Below, one piece after another: positions 16,984 through 25,434 of a DNA stretch of 45,265 nucleotides. Under the pieces are notes generated by a model. That model had not been told where the DNA came from and did no database searches. It worked only from the letters and a program-made list of their open reading frames with translations. Each line of letters starts with the position of its first letter. Position 1 is the first letter of the stretch. The stretch covers positions 1-45,265 of the forward strand of contig PBEB01000037.1 in the NCBI GenBank assembly GCA_002717505.1. The letters are read 5' to 3'. The stretch comes from Leptospiraceae bacterium (GTDB lineage: Bacteria; Spirochaetota; Leptospiria; Leptospirales; Leptonemataceae). The translations under genes and the position numbers were made by a program.

Positions 16984-17921
16984 TGGAAGTATTTCCCGGC
17001 GAATACATTATCCATGTAATCGGAAACTCGTTTAATATAGGATTCTCGATCCTTGAAATAAGCTCCGCAATGATCTGCCTCCGGTTCAATCCACATTTCC
17101 TTTGGTTCAGATGCTGCCTCAAAAAGCTTGTAGGTGTCTTCCACAGGAATAATGCGATCATTCTCAGCATGTATTAGGAGCAGAGGCCTGGGGGAAATTC
17201 TGGAGATCCAGCGAAGAGGGCTAACATCGGCCAGACTGTAACTGAAAATCGCACGGTTCACAAAGTCAATTACTGGCATTAGAAATCGGGACGGAACATA
17301 ACTTTGCTCCAATCGCAGTGCAACCAGGTCCTTTAGATTGGCAAAAGGACAGTCTGCCACCACGGTTTCTACCTCCGGCCGCCTGGCTGCCAGTTGCAAA
17401 CAGATGGCTCCACCCATGGAGTAGCCCAGCAGGGCAGGACGACAGGTACCTTCTCGCTCCACCACCCGCTTCATAGCATAATCCAGAGCAGCTTCCCCGT
17501 CTGCGAACTCATAATGTCCGATGGATGCCGTGGAGTCTTCGCTTTCTCCTCGGGCGCGATAGTCAAAGAGAAGTACATTGTAGCCTCTTTTCCAGAGACC
17601 GGTTCCAATGCCGATCAAATCATCTTTGGTTCCATGCCGCCCGGTCATGGCGATGATAGTTCGATCGCTGCCATCCACCGGAAACCACCAACCCTTGAGC
17701 ACTACATGATCGCTGGTTACGAATCGCACATCTTCATGGGGCACATCCAGTTCGAAGGGTGTAATAAAATAGTCATCCAGTAGATCTTTTCGCTTCCTCT
17801 GATGAATGCTATGCACCGTCCAGGCTGCCAGGCCTGCTGTGGCAGCGACTCCAAAGCCGGCTGCAGAGGCCACCAGGCCCAGCAGGGACCCTCCGATACT
17901 GTTTCTGGTATGATCTGGCAT
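16980..17921 (-). CDS. Membrane-anchored alpha/beta hydrolase
   Basis: A 313-residue protein with an N-terminal Ala/Gly-rich hydrophobic segment (about 8-34) and a basic region (HQRKRK), which probably anchors it in the membrane facing the cytoplasm. The hydrolase domain has FDYRARGESE (121-128 region), nucleophile GYSMGG (S168), HAENDRIIP (D255) and ADHCGAY (H284). The pattern resembles the YqkD/FrsA-like serine hydrolases, whose substrates are mostly undefined. It is coupled to the following hydrolase through a GTGA overlap and lies 18 bp after a small unknown gene. Confidence 0.87.
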   Translation of the reverse strand: MPDHTRNSIGGSLLGLVASAAGFGVAATAGLAAWTVHSIHQRKRKDLLDDYFITPFELDVPHEDVRFVTSDHVVLKGWWFPVDGSDRTIIAMTGRHGTKDDLIGIGTGLWKRGYNVLLFDYRARGESEDSTASIGHYEFADGEAALDYAMKRVVEREGTCRPALLGYSMGGAICLQLAARRPEVETVVADCPFANLKDLVALRLEQSYVPSRFLMPVIDFVNRAIFSYSLADVSPLRWISRISPRPLLLIHAENDRIIPVEDTYKLFEAASEPKEMWIEPEADHCGAYFKDRESYIKRVSDYMDNVFAGKYFQ

Positions 17922-17939
17922 AGTTCAATCCTTGAAAGT

Positions 17940-18350
17940 TCAATATTCGCTGCGGTAGGAGCCAGGAAGGAATTTCATTCGAAATGCCCACAGACTTCGA
18001 TGCGCTTTGCCCGAAAAAAGTAACGCTCCTTCCTGCTGTAAATCAAGATAGATGGTTTTTTCTCCCAGAGCCTGGATGCGCATGCTGATGGGACCTGAAA
18101 TGCTCAAAAAGTCAGGCGCGAATTCAGCCTTCCGTTCATCACAGCGCAACCACAGGGCGGCTCCGGGTTTTCGCTCCCAGCTACCGGAGGATTGGGAGCT
18201 ATGATCGGAACGACCGGAAAAATGCAGACGAAACCGAATGCCATTGGATTCGGGCAGCCCGAGAATTCGCACCGAACGGCCGGAATACCATGGCAGACCA
18301 TGCACTCCGTTTCCGGAAAATGCGAATCGGTAATCCTGCCACTCCTGCAA
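17940..18350 (-). CDS. Small hypothetical protein
   Basis: A 136-residue reading frame starting with TTG at 18350, 13 bp after the stop of truD. The sequence is rich in beta-strand-like segments (GIRFRLHFSGR, GAALWLRCDER, KTIYLDLQQEGALLFSG) and has no signal peptide or transmembrane helix. No family is recognised. It fits tightly between truD and the membrane-anchored hydrolase, so cotranscription is likely. The unusual start codon leaves some doubt that it is translated as drawn. Confidence 0.6.
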   Translation of the reverse strand: MQEWQDYRFAFSGNGVHGLPWYSGRSVRILGLPESNGIRFRLHFSGRSDHSSQSSGSWERKPGAALWLRCDERKAEFAPDFLSISGPISMRIQALGEKTIYLDLQQEGALLFSGKAHRSLWAFRMKFLPGSYRSEY

Positions 18351-18363
18351 GGAGCAAAAATGT

Positions 18364-19593
18364 CTATAGACTTCGCTCAGAATTCTCCTCCAGCTGAATC
18401 ATATGGCTGATGGCCACCGTAGCATAGGAGCCCGCGGGCAGAGTAAAATCCATCCATACGGAATCGTCCCCCGGCCACTCCAGTCTTAAATCACGCAAGA
18501 AAATCAGCCCCGCTCGACGAGCTCCGGGCACTTTCATCTTTTTAAAATCTTCTTCTGTGCGACCAGCGTAAGAGAGGGCTTCTTGCTCCAGAGCAAGGGA
18601 TGGCCCCTCCGGACTTCGCAATTTTTTGCCAAACATGGGTCCGGTATAGCAAATCTCACCGGACTGGAATCGCGCTTCTTCCTCTGCTGCCACCGGCACC
18701 TTGAAGATACCACCGGAATTCGCTTTTACAGCAAGGTCTCCATTCATTAAATGAAACAACTGCCCTTTTTCATTTCGCAGTCTCAGATAATGATTGAATA
18801 CATAACTCTGAACGGCCGACACCCCTAGATCTAAAAGCCATTTTCTTGCCTTTTTGCCGTCCATGAAAGCCAGACCTTGATGCAGCGTGCTGCCCTCTTT
18901 TCCGAATCGCTGAGTTCCGTAAAGATTTATGAATCCAGAGCGCAACCAGTGCGAAGAGCACGTCTCAAGGATCTCGCGAATGGAATCCCCGGACCCTCCA
19001 TCTGATTCTTTCAACGGCTTCTTTAACGAGCTCTGCCCTGCGGAGTCTCCCGCACTGTACAACACTGGAGGGTCATTGCCTTTTCTCTGTTGAGCCTGCG
19101 CTGCCAGAGCCAGATTGCGGATGCGAATGGAAAACTGATTTCCTTGAAGATGGCCTCTTCTGAGGCCATTGGTATGCCTCTGTACCTGAAGTAACTCCAG
19201 CTCCGGCTCCAGGAGCTCCGGCCATCTCTTCATCAGGTCCTCTTCCAGTTGTGAAAGAGATTCTTCCGGGCCTGGAGATACGGGAATTCGAATCAAAGGA
19301 ATGGAGAATTGCTGAGTGGTGATTGCATTTTTATCTTTCAGTCCGGCGTAGCCCACTTCCGCCTCAGACATGGAAAAGGCCCTGGCCAGTTTCTGAGCCA
19401 CATCCTTCGTATTCAGGTTGGATCGCCGAATCTGTAGATATAGGAATTCTCCCTGGCCGGATGTTTCGTAGCCAGGAAGTTCGCTTACAACGAAATCCTC
19501 CGCCTGAGCCTTAATGGAACCGATGATTGAAGGCGCCGGCAGACCCAGATCCGAGGGGCAGGTTGGGATAGACTCAGTCCCGGGATCTGACAT
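18364..19593 (-). CDS. truD: tRNA pseudouridine(13) synthase TruD
   Basis: A 409-residue protein of the TruD family, which isomerises uridine 13 of tRNA(Glu) and other tRNAs to pseudouridine in the cytoplasm. The signature VGYAGLKDKNAITTQQFS holds the catalytic Asp (D87), and the second signature GFINLYGTQRFGKEG is also present. The N-terminal part carries AEDFVVSELPGY ('DF.V.E'), a typical TruD feature. Between them lies a Gly/Ser-rich insert (about 170-210) that probably belongs to the family's variable TRUD insertion. ATG at 19593 has no strong Shine-Dalgarno sequence. It is 47 bp downstream of the GHKL ATPase gene. Confidence 0.95.
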   Translation of the reverse strand: MSDPGTESIPTCPSDLGLPAPSIIGSIKAQAEDFVVSELPGYETSGQGEFLYLQIRRSNLNTKDVAQKLARAFSMSEAEVGYAGLKDKNAITTQQFSIPLIRIPVSPGPEESLSQLEEDLMKRWPELLEPELELLQVQRHTNGLRRGHLQGNQFSIRIRNLALAAQAQQRKGNDPPVLYSAGDSAGQSSLKKPLKESDGGSGDSIREILETCSSHWLRSGFINLYGTQRFGKEGSTLHQGLAFMDGKKARKWLLDLGVSAVQSYVFNHYLRLRNEKGQLFHLMNGDLAVKANSGGIFKVPVAAEEEARFQSGEICYTGPMFGKKLRSPEGPSLALEQEALSYAGRTEEDFKKMKVPGARRAGLIFLRDLRLEWPGDDSVWMDFTLPAGSYATVAISHMIQLEENSERSL

Positions 19594-19640
19594 GGATGCG
19601 GTAGATGAAATAATAATCTCTACTTATGCCGAAGGTTCCG

Positions 19641-20585
19641 CTAGGACTTGCTGGAATCAATCTCTTCATCGACAATGCTTCGAACCCTGGCGAAGAGACT
19701 CAGTAGTTGTTCCTTATCCATTTGTTCTTTGGGAACGTAGGTGGCAAACGATGTTCTATAGTAATTCTCTTCTTCCTGCAGGCGAAAGCCATTATTCCTC
19801 ATGATATCGGCAACCCTTTGAGAGTAGGCCCTGGTGGTGGCTATGGTAACGGAATCTGGCAGGCCACCAATATGATGAACGTGAAAACAACAGATTACAT
19901 CTTCGTAGTCCAGACGATCGATCTCTCGCTTGAGCTCTTCAAAGGTTACTCGCGCTCGAGGCCCTTCAGCTTTTGCATAGTTGATGAGGATTCGCTTGAA
20001 GTACCGGACCTTTTTACCATCCGGATTCACTTCAATGCCATTGATAATTCTGCGCTCATCGGTGAGCTCTTTCATAATATACTCACCGCGGCCGCGGCTG
20101 GACTCAAAATCAAAATGCTCGGAGGTTACATCTCCCTTCATCGCATTCTTGTTGATGTCGCTCATAGTGTAGACCTGCCCGCTGGGCAGTTCATGCTTGA
20201 ATGAGCTCACCAGGCAGGGATTCACACTATCATTTTTGATTTCCAGACGAACCGTTACATACTTTCCGGAACCATGCTCCAGAATGTTCTGCACCGCTTC
20301 GGTGACCATGATACGTACGGAGTCCGCATCCATACCCAGTAGCTCGGACAGTCGTTTTGCCTGAGTCTTGATTTCATACATGGTTCCATGACGCTCATTG
20401 ATGCGCTTTCCCAGTTCGCGGGTCAGCACCTCTTCGCGGTCGATCAGGGCTTCGTAGACCAGCCGCTTGATGGATGATTGTAAAAATGGCGATTCTTTGA
20501 CGTAGTTTAGTTCATCCTGGAGTCTTTTATTTTGTACCTCCAGTTCTTCCAATCTGTTCTGTAGCTCTTCAAGCGTTACGGTCAC
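19641..20585 (-). CDS. Coiled-coil GHKL-type ATPase (histidine-kinase-like ATPase) protein
   Basis: A 314-residue protein from GTG 20585, chosen because AAGGGGG lies just upstream at 5-base spacing; the longer frame from 20723 has an unlikely Cys-rich start. Residues 4-35 form a coiled coil (LEELQNRLEELEVQNKRLQ). The centre has an N box (VTEAVQNILEHGSG) and G2-like box (SSRGRGEYIMKEL), as in anti-sigma factor/RsbW-type serine kinases rather than true sensor kinases, because there is no His-phosphorylation domain. The C-terminal 100 residues (CCFHVHHIGGLPDSVTI, RVADIMRNNGFRL) are unknown. Candidate roles are partner switching or anti-sigma control. A TATAAC -10-like box at 20644-20649 (minus strand) is weak evidence for its own promoter. 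Confidence 0.75.
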   Translation of the reverse strand: MTVTLEELQNRLEELEVQNKRLQDELNYVKESPFLQSSIKRLVYEALIDREEVLTRELGKRINERHGTMYEIKTQAKRLSELLGMDADSVRIMVTEAVQNILEHGSGKYVTVRLEIKNDSVNPCLVSSFKHELPSGQVYTMSDINKNAMKGDVTSEHFDFESSRGRGEYIMKELTDERRIINGIEVNPDGKKVRYFKRILINYAKAEGPRARVTFEELKREIDRLDYEDVICCFHVHHIGGLPDSVTIATTRAYSQRVADIMRNNGFRLQEEENYYRTSFATYVPKEQMDKEQLLSLFARVRSIVDEEIDSSKS

Positions 20586-20662
20586 TGCTGCCCCCTTTCC
20601 TCCCGGCATCGGGTAGCAGACAACTACCAGAACCGTGGATAAGTTATACTTCTTGCAGGCCC

Positions 20663-20676
20663 TTTGCCGGCAAAGA
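20663..20676. repeat. 14-bp perfect palindrome upstream of the ATPase gene
   Basis: CTTTGCCGGCAAAG lies in the 186-bp gap between the 665-residue protein gene and the ATPase gene. It is followed on the plus strand by an A run, so it is not a minus-strand terminator. It sits close to a TATAAC -10-like box of the ATPase gene and could be an operator. Small palindromes of this size also occur by chance. Confidence 0.35.
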
Positions 20677-20771
20677 AAAAATCGCAAAGCTCCACGGCAT
20701 GCGAGCACCGCACAATCGGACATAAGTCAAGGTTTCGGGTATCCAAGCGGATTATGCCGCTGGCACTAAGT

Positions 20772-22769
20772 TCAATAGGGCTCTTCTTCGGACGTACTGG
20801 CAGCTACTTTCTCATGCTTTTCGAGCTCTGTTTCAAATCTTTGAAAGGCTGCATCCGGATCCTGGCCTGCTACCTGGCCTGCGCCCCCTACTCCAGAGGC
20901 CGCCTGCTTGATACTTTTTTGCAGCATCTTGAGTACAGCGCTGACCCTGGCACGTCGAGCGCTTTCCAGACCGGGATCCTGGTTTAATTCTTCCAGATGC
21001 TTTCTGAGCTTAATGGCACGAACTCTCCATTGATGATCCACAGGATACAGTAAAAGTTTGTCGCTTTCGAAATCCAGTTGTTTGAAGCCCTGTTTCTTGA
21101 TGAAATCGCGAAACTCTTCTTCTTTGCGATCCGGGAATTCGGCTACCACCTCTTTGATCAGAGGAGGCTTCCCCAGCTCGAAGTAATGTCTTTCCAGGGC
21201 TTCTACAATTCTTCGCTTAAACTCCAGGGTTTCTGCCTCTCCCGCTCTCTCCTTGCGCTCCACAATACGCTGCTTCTCATGACTGTCTCTTTTCTCCTGA
21301 TTTTTCAGAGCCAGTCGCTCCTGATCTTCCTGTATCTTTTTCTTCGCATTCTGAAAGGCGGCATCCACAACGCTTCGGAGCCCAAGAAACATGAGTAGTC
21401 GATAGTACCAGGGAATCAAACTCATATAGGCCCTTCGCAGAAGCTGGCCATAGGCCTCTACAAAATCGCTGTCATGGAATAGTTCGGGAAAGGTGGATTC
21501 ATACTTCTCGATGAGAAATCGAAATGCCAGAATTTTCCAGTGGTCCTCCGGCCCCATGCGAAGCATTATATCCACCAGCTCCGGAAAGATGGATGGATTC
21601 TTTTTGCAGAGCACATGATAGGTGCCGTCCGATTTTTCCCAGGTGGAATGAAAGAAGCCATTATCGTTGATTAACCTTTTCCAGATTTCCGGCGGAATGG
21701 ATTCCCGGTCATCTTCGGAAAAGAAACGGATTTGATCGGCCACATCGACACCCAGGCCCAGAATGCTATCCCGGATCTCTTTATGCTGCTGATCCATCTC
21801 CTTTTCCCAGTTTTCTCTGTACTTCTTTTCCACATGTGGATGCAACTGAAGTACCTGTTCTACCGCCAGAGAACCCGGAAAGCGGGATGTTCTGCCAGGA
21901 GCAGATAGCAGATGCTTTTTTACAGCTGCGGCTTTCTTATGGGTAAAATCTGCGGTCTTTCGCACAAATCCTTCCAGATGATAGGCCTCTTCCTGGGTAG
22001 ATATGGAATGAAGCTCTGACTTCAAAGCAGCATTGCCGCGGTGCTCCGGAATAATGCGAGAAAGCAGGAAGTCCACACATGCTTCAAATCGAACGACCAG
22101 CTCTTCCTCGCGCACCGGAAGTAATCCATATTCCAGCAGATAGACTACATCGCCTCTTCGAATCAGTTCTTCGCGAATCTCATCCTTCGCAATGCGAAGC
22201 ATTTCTGCAGGCGGCACAAAATCAAAGGCCGAAGGTTGAAGCACAGCCAGGGGGTCTACAGCGGCGGTGGGCAACTGAGACAGATCCGGCACCGATGGAG
22301 AATTCACATCCTTTTCCAGGTCCTTCCAGATCTGGTCCCGATTAAACACAGACCGATTCTTCAAGAATTGCTCGATGCTGGCCACCGATTGCATCAACAA
22401 CTCCTGGAAGAGTTGTTCGGGCCCCACTCGCTCATCACCCCAGTTGGCGATGTAGCAAGGGGTAACGGTAAGTTTAGCAGCCCCGGGTTCGAATTCGATC
22501 AAGAATACCTGGGCAATGAGCTTATCGGAGATCAGTCGCTGCAGAGTTTCCAGGGCCTCTTTCCGGCCATAATCCAGGTTCTCCAGTTCCGGAATCTTCA
22601 CTCCAGCATGGAAGATGACTCCATTCTTGATTTGATCCAGCGCGGAAACAGCCTTGATTGCCTTGTAGAGCGCATGATGCGCCTTCTCCGAAAGATTCGC
22701 ACCGTGGGCAATGGCCTCGGCTTCTTTCAGGATATTGAGGAATTCTTTTTTCTGACCTGCAGCGCTCAT
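20772..22769 (-). CDS. Large hypothetical protein with basic coiled-coil region
   Basis: A 665-residue, highly charged cytoplasmic-looking protein with no signal peptide or transmembrane helix except a moderately hydrophobic patch (SLIPWYYRLLMFLGLRSV, about 467-485). A long coiled coil follows (about 490-545, KKKIQEDQERLALKNQEKRD). The C-terminal part has a helix-rich segment (IVEALERHYFELGKPPLIKEVV) reminiscent of a winged-helix-like fold, but I recognise no family. The tail (TSEEEPY) is acidic. Its ATG overlaps the LOG-family stop in ATGA, so the two are coupled. The downstream ATPase starts 186 bp later. Confidence 0.75.
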   Translation of the reverse strand: MSAAGQKKEFLNILKEAEAIAHGANLSEKAHHALYKAIKAVSALDQIKNGVIFHAGVKIPELENLDYGRKEALETLQRLISDKLIAQVFLIEFEPGAAKLTVTPCYIANWGDERVGPEQLFQELLMQSVASIEQFLKNRSVFNRDQIWKDLEKDVNSPSVPDLSQLPTAAVDPLAVLQPSAFDFVPPAEMLRIAKDEIREELIRRGDVVYLLEYGLLPVREEELVVRFEACVDFLLSRIIPEHRGNAALKSELHSISTQEEAYHLEGFVRKTADFTHKKAAAVKKHLLSAPGRTSRFPGSLAVEQVLQLHPHVEKKYRENWEKEMDQQHKEIRDSILGLGVDVADQIRFFSEDDRESIPPEIWKRLINDNGFFHSTWEKSDGTYHVLCKKNPSIFPELVDIMLRMGPEDHWKILAFRFLIEKYESTFPELFHDSDFVEAYGQLLRRAYMSLIPWYYRLLMFLGLRSVVDAAFQNAKKKIQEDQERLALKNQEKRDSHEKQRIVERKERAGEAETLEFKRRIVEALERHYFELGKPPLIKEVVAEFPDRKEEEFRDFIKKQGFKQLDFESDKLLLYPVDHQWRVRAIKLRKHLEELNQDPGLESARRARVSAVLKMLQKSIKQAASGVGGAGQVAGQDPDAAFQRFETELEKHEKVAASTSEEEPY

Positions 22770-23518
22770 TGTATCTGGCTTTCCAGCACCGGTATCATCG
22801 CATCCATTGCTTCGGAAACCGAATCAACTATTTGAAACAGTTTTCGATCGCCAGGCGATATCAACCCGTATTCTACAAGAAAATCGAAATCTATCAATCT
22901 CTCCCAGAATCTTTTTCCATAAAGAAAGACCGGAATCTGATTTCGAATGTTCATGGTTTGCTGGAGTGTGAGGGTTTCAAAGAGCTCATCCAGCGTGCCG
23001 AAACCTCCGGGGAAGGCAATCAGGGCCCGGGCAAAGTAAAGGAACCAGAACTTGCGCGTAAAGAAATAGTGAAAGTCGAAGTTTAACTCTTCTGTAATAA
23101 AAGGATTCGGATGTTGCTCCCTGGGTAACTCAATATTCAATCCTATGCTGGCACCTCCGGCATCAAAGGCGCCGCGATTGGAGGCTTCCATGATTCCGGG
23201 GCCTCCTCCGGTGCACACCAGGAAGTTTCTTCCTTTTGGCTTTGCCTGTTCCAGGGACCATCTGGTTAATCGATTACTTACTTCGCGGGCCGCATCGTAA
23301 AAGGAGTCCAGTTCATTGACCCTGGAATTTGATGTCTGCGTATCACGTCTCTTTTCCGGCGAAGGGATCCTGGCGGAGCCAAAGAATACGACGGTATCGG
23401 TTACTCCCAGTTCTTCGAAGCGATGCAAAGGGTAGTGATACTCGGAAAGGATTCGCAGCGAGCGTGCATGCTCGGAATACAGGAAGTCCGGATTTTCATA
23501 GGCGCGAGGTGGTTTCAT
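22766..23518 (-). CDS. LOG-family (TIGR00730) nucleotide-binding protein
   Basis: A 250-residue protein starting at ATG 23518, which has AGGAG six bases upstream; a longer frame from 23581 is rejected. It carries the LOG/lysine-decarboxylase-like signatures CTGGGPGIMEA and PGGFGTLDELFE. In the family these form a Rossmann-type nucleotide site, and some members hydrolyse cytokinin riboside monophosphates to free base and ribose phosphate. The bacterial substrate is usually a purine nucleotide derivative or unknown. The gene heads the minus-strand run down to 16201 and overlaps the next gene by 4 bp. It is divergent from the glycosyltransferase at 23757. Confidence 0.9.
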   Translation of the reverse strand: MKPPRAYENPDFLYSEHARSLRILSEYHYPLHRFEELGVTDTVVFFGSARIPSPEKRRDTQTSNSRVNELDSFYDAAREVSNRLTRWSLEQAKPKGRNFLVCTGGGPGIMEASNRGAFDAGGASIGLNIELPREQHPNPFITEELNFDFHYFFTRKFWFLYFARALIAFPGGFGTLDELFETLTLQQTMNIRNQIPVFLYGKRFWERLIDFDFLVEYGLISPGDRKLFQIVDSVSEAMDAMIPVLESQIQ

Positions 23519-23756
23519 GTTTCTCCTGGTACTGGTGTCTGTATCATATGATCGGTCATCGGGCCGGCTGATTCGATCCAAAGGAGCAAACGATAGACAA
23601 ATTGGACGAGCAGAATATCATATTTTGCAGGAACCAGAAAAAGATGATCATGGCCCCTCCCTCTCTTTGCTTTTCTCTTTTCCAGGGCCCGCACATCGGA
23701 GCCATTGCCTTTTGTTTTAGCGTGACAGGTGCATCCGGACTGAGCAACTGGTCTAT

Positions 23757-24881
23757 ATGCGGATCGCAGTTGATGCACGACCATTATCCAATCCTGGAAG
23801 TCGCGACGCCCGCTACGTTGCGGGAATGTTCGGAAATCTGGTATCCAGTTTGCCAGATGCGGAATGGGTTCTCCTTTCAAACAAAGCAATCTCGCCAGAT
23901 TTCGCAAGTTTGCTAACATCTGGTAGAGTTGAAATCAGAATCGAGTCCTCTTTCTTGCCGCACTTACCTGCAGTGTGGATGCAAAGAGCTTTGCCCAGGA
24001 TGGTGGAAAAAGCAGAAGCTCAGGTATTCTGGGGCACCACCGGACTGCTTCCCCGTAACATCAAAAAAAAGCTTCCTGGCATTAAAACAATCCTCAATGT
24101 GAACGATGTTAGTTTTCGCACAGCGCCAGAGGAACTGAAGTTCATTCCCCGGATGGAGCAAAAATACTTTCTGGAAGAAAGTCTGCAGAGTGCCGATCGT
24201 GTGCTCTGTCAGTCCCAGAGCTTTCGCGACGAGCTTACCGGCCTTTATCCATCCATCCCTGCAGAAAAGATCAAAGTAATCTACCCGGGTGTAAATCCTC
24301 CAGCCAGGAAAGTGAGCCATCCTCTGGATCTTCCCTTTTTCTCGGAGCACTTTTATCTAAGCGTTGGAACCATTGAGAAGCGAAAAAACTACAAGGTTCT
24401 TATGGAAGCGTATCGGCGCGCGCGAAGAGAGAATCCCTACCTGTATCCGCTTTTGATCGCGGGCAAAAAGGGAAAAGAAGTCAGGGAAGAGCTGGCCGAT
24501 CTAATCGAGGGAGCTTACAGACCCGATGGAATCTATTATATAGAAGCACCCACCGATGGACAGTTAACCTGGCTTTACGAAAGCTGCAGGGTGGCTTTTT
24601 TCCCATCTCTCCATGAAAGCTTCCCTCTCAGAGTGCTGGAATCATTGATGCATGGAAAACCGGCAGTGCTTTCGGACATCCCCATAATGCGCGAAATCCA
24701 TCCTCATGGAAGATTCGCATCTCCTACCGACGTAGAGGCCTGGAAATCGTTTCTTCTACAAATGCACGGGAAGGAGCTGCCCAAGCAGGCCACATTCCAG
24801 AGCAAGAAATGGCAATGGGACAAAAGAAGTGATGAGCTTGTGAAGGAGTTTAAAGAGGTCTTTAAAGCCTCTGGCTCCTGA
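23757..24881 (+). CDS. GT4-family glycosyltransferase
   Basis: A 374-residue GT-B fold protein starting MRIAVDARPLSNPGSR, a typical GT4 beginning. The C-terminal half shows SVGTIEKRKNYKVLMEAYRR (nucleotide-sugar binding linker) and PSLHESFPLRVLESLMHGKPAV, the E-x7-E signature. It would transfer a sugar from an activated donor, probably to an envelope glycan or lipid, at the cytoplasmic membrane face. Donor and acceptor are not readable from sequence. There is no transmembrane helix. It is divergent from the LOG gene and convergent with the Cys-rich lipoprotein gene. No other glycan-biosynthesis genes flank it, so it appears to act singly here. Confidence 0.9.
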   Translation: MRIAVDARPLSNPGSRDARYVAGMFGNLVSSLPDAEWVLLSNKAISPDFASLLTSGRVEIRIESSFLPHLPAVWMQRALPRMVEKAEAQVFWGTTGLLPRNIKKKLPGIKTILNVNDVSFRTAPEELKFIPRMEQKYFLEESLQSADRVLCQSQSFRDELTGLYPSIPAEKIKVIYPGVNPPARKVSHPLDLPFFSEHFYLSVGTIEKRKNYKVLMEAYRRARRENPYLYPLLIAGKKGKEVREELADLIEGAYRPDGIYYIEAPTDGQLTWLYESCRVAFFPSLHESFPLRVLESLMHGKPAVLSDIPIMREIHPHGRFASPTDVEAWKSFLLQMHGKELPKQATFQSKKWQWDKRSDELVKEFKEVFKASGS

Positions 24882-24900
24882 ACAGGAAATTCCGCGGAGC

Positions 24901-24919
24901 CGAGCCCGGTGAGGGCTCG
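24901..24919. terminator. Hairpin between convergent genes
   Basis: CGAGCCC (24901-24907) and GGGCTCG (24913-24919) form a perfect 7-bp GC-rich stem with loop GGTGA. It lies 20 bp after the glycosyltransferase stop and before the end of the convergent Cys-rich lipoprotein gene. No T tract follows, so intrinsic termination is uncertain. Confidence 0.45.
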
Positions 24920-24932
24920 ACCACGGTAAGGA

Positions 24933-25289
24933 TTATTCTACTCCCTGAGCGCCGGGAATATTCTGCATTAGCTCGGCCTGGGCAGGTGCCAGACAGGCGG
25001 CGAATTTCAGTTCCTCGCAAGGTGTATTGTTGATACAGTCCTTTACTCCCTGGATGCTATTAGGAGCTTTCTTTTCGATTTCCACCAGAGACTTCTTGCA
25101 TTGTTCCCCTACATTCGCATTGGCAGGTAGAGCCGGGTTATTCTGGATCTCCTGCATGCTTTTGTCGCATTTCAGAACTTTCTGGCAAGCTGCATCATAC
25201 TGAGTCGTATCTGGCTTGTCGCCTCCGCATTGAGTGGTAGCCATTCCAGCTACTATTGCGAGGCTGAGTAGTATTCTCGATGTGTTCAT
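24933..25289 (-). CDS. Small Cys-rich lipoprotein
   Basis: A 118-residue protein with signal peptide, ending GMATTQC at residue 21 (a relaxed lipobox typical of spirochaetes). The mature part has six Cys at about 35, 41, 64, 85, 91 and 99, an even number spread through helix-like segments, suggesting three disulphides. The spacing (C-x5-C near the start, C-x5-C near the end) resembles small Cys-rich lipoproteins common in leptospires, but I cannot give a specific family. It should sit in the periplasm or on the surface. Function is unknown. It is divergent from the MBOAT gene. Confidence 0.8.
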   Translation of the reverse strand: MNTSRILLSLAIVAGMATTQCGGDKPDTTQYDAACQKVLKCDKSMQEIQNNPALPANANVGEQCKKSLVEIEKKAPNSIQGVKDCINNTPCEELKFAACLAPAQAELMQNIPGAQGVE

Positions 25290-25434
25290 GGGCTCACCCT
25301 GGCCAAAACCCGCGATTCGTCAAGCCCGAACATAGGCCAGAAGCCCGGACAGAAAGACCCAAATCTGTCGCCTTGCCGCCGAAAAAGGTTTTGTTTGACC
25401 GGTTTAGCCCTTTCGAGGTCTCTGCTTCTTGCGG

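Noticed and set aside
22480-22500. GGTTCGAATTC resembling a tRNA T-loop
   Set aside because: It lies inside the coding sequence of the 665-residue protein and no cloverleaf could be built around it.
23518-23581. Extension of the LOG protein to 23581
   Set aside because: The ATG at 23518 has AGGAG at six bases and begins a normal family N-terminus.
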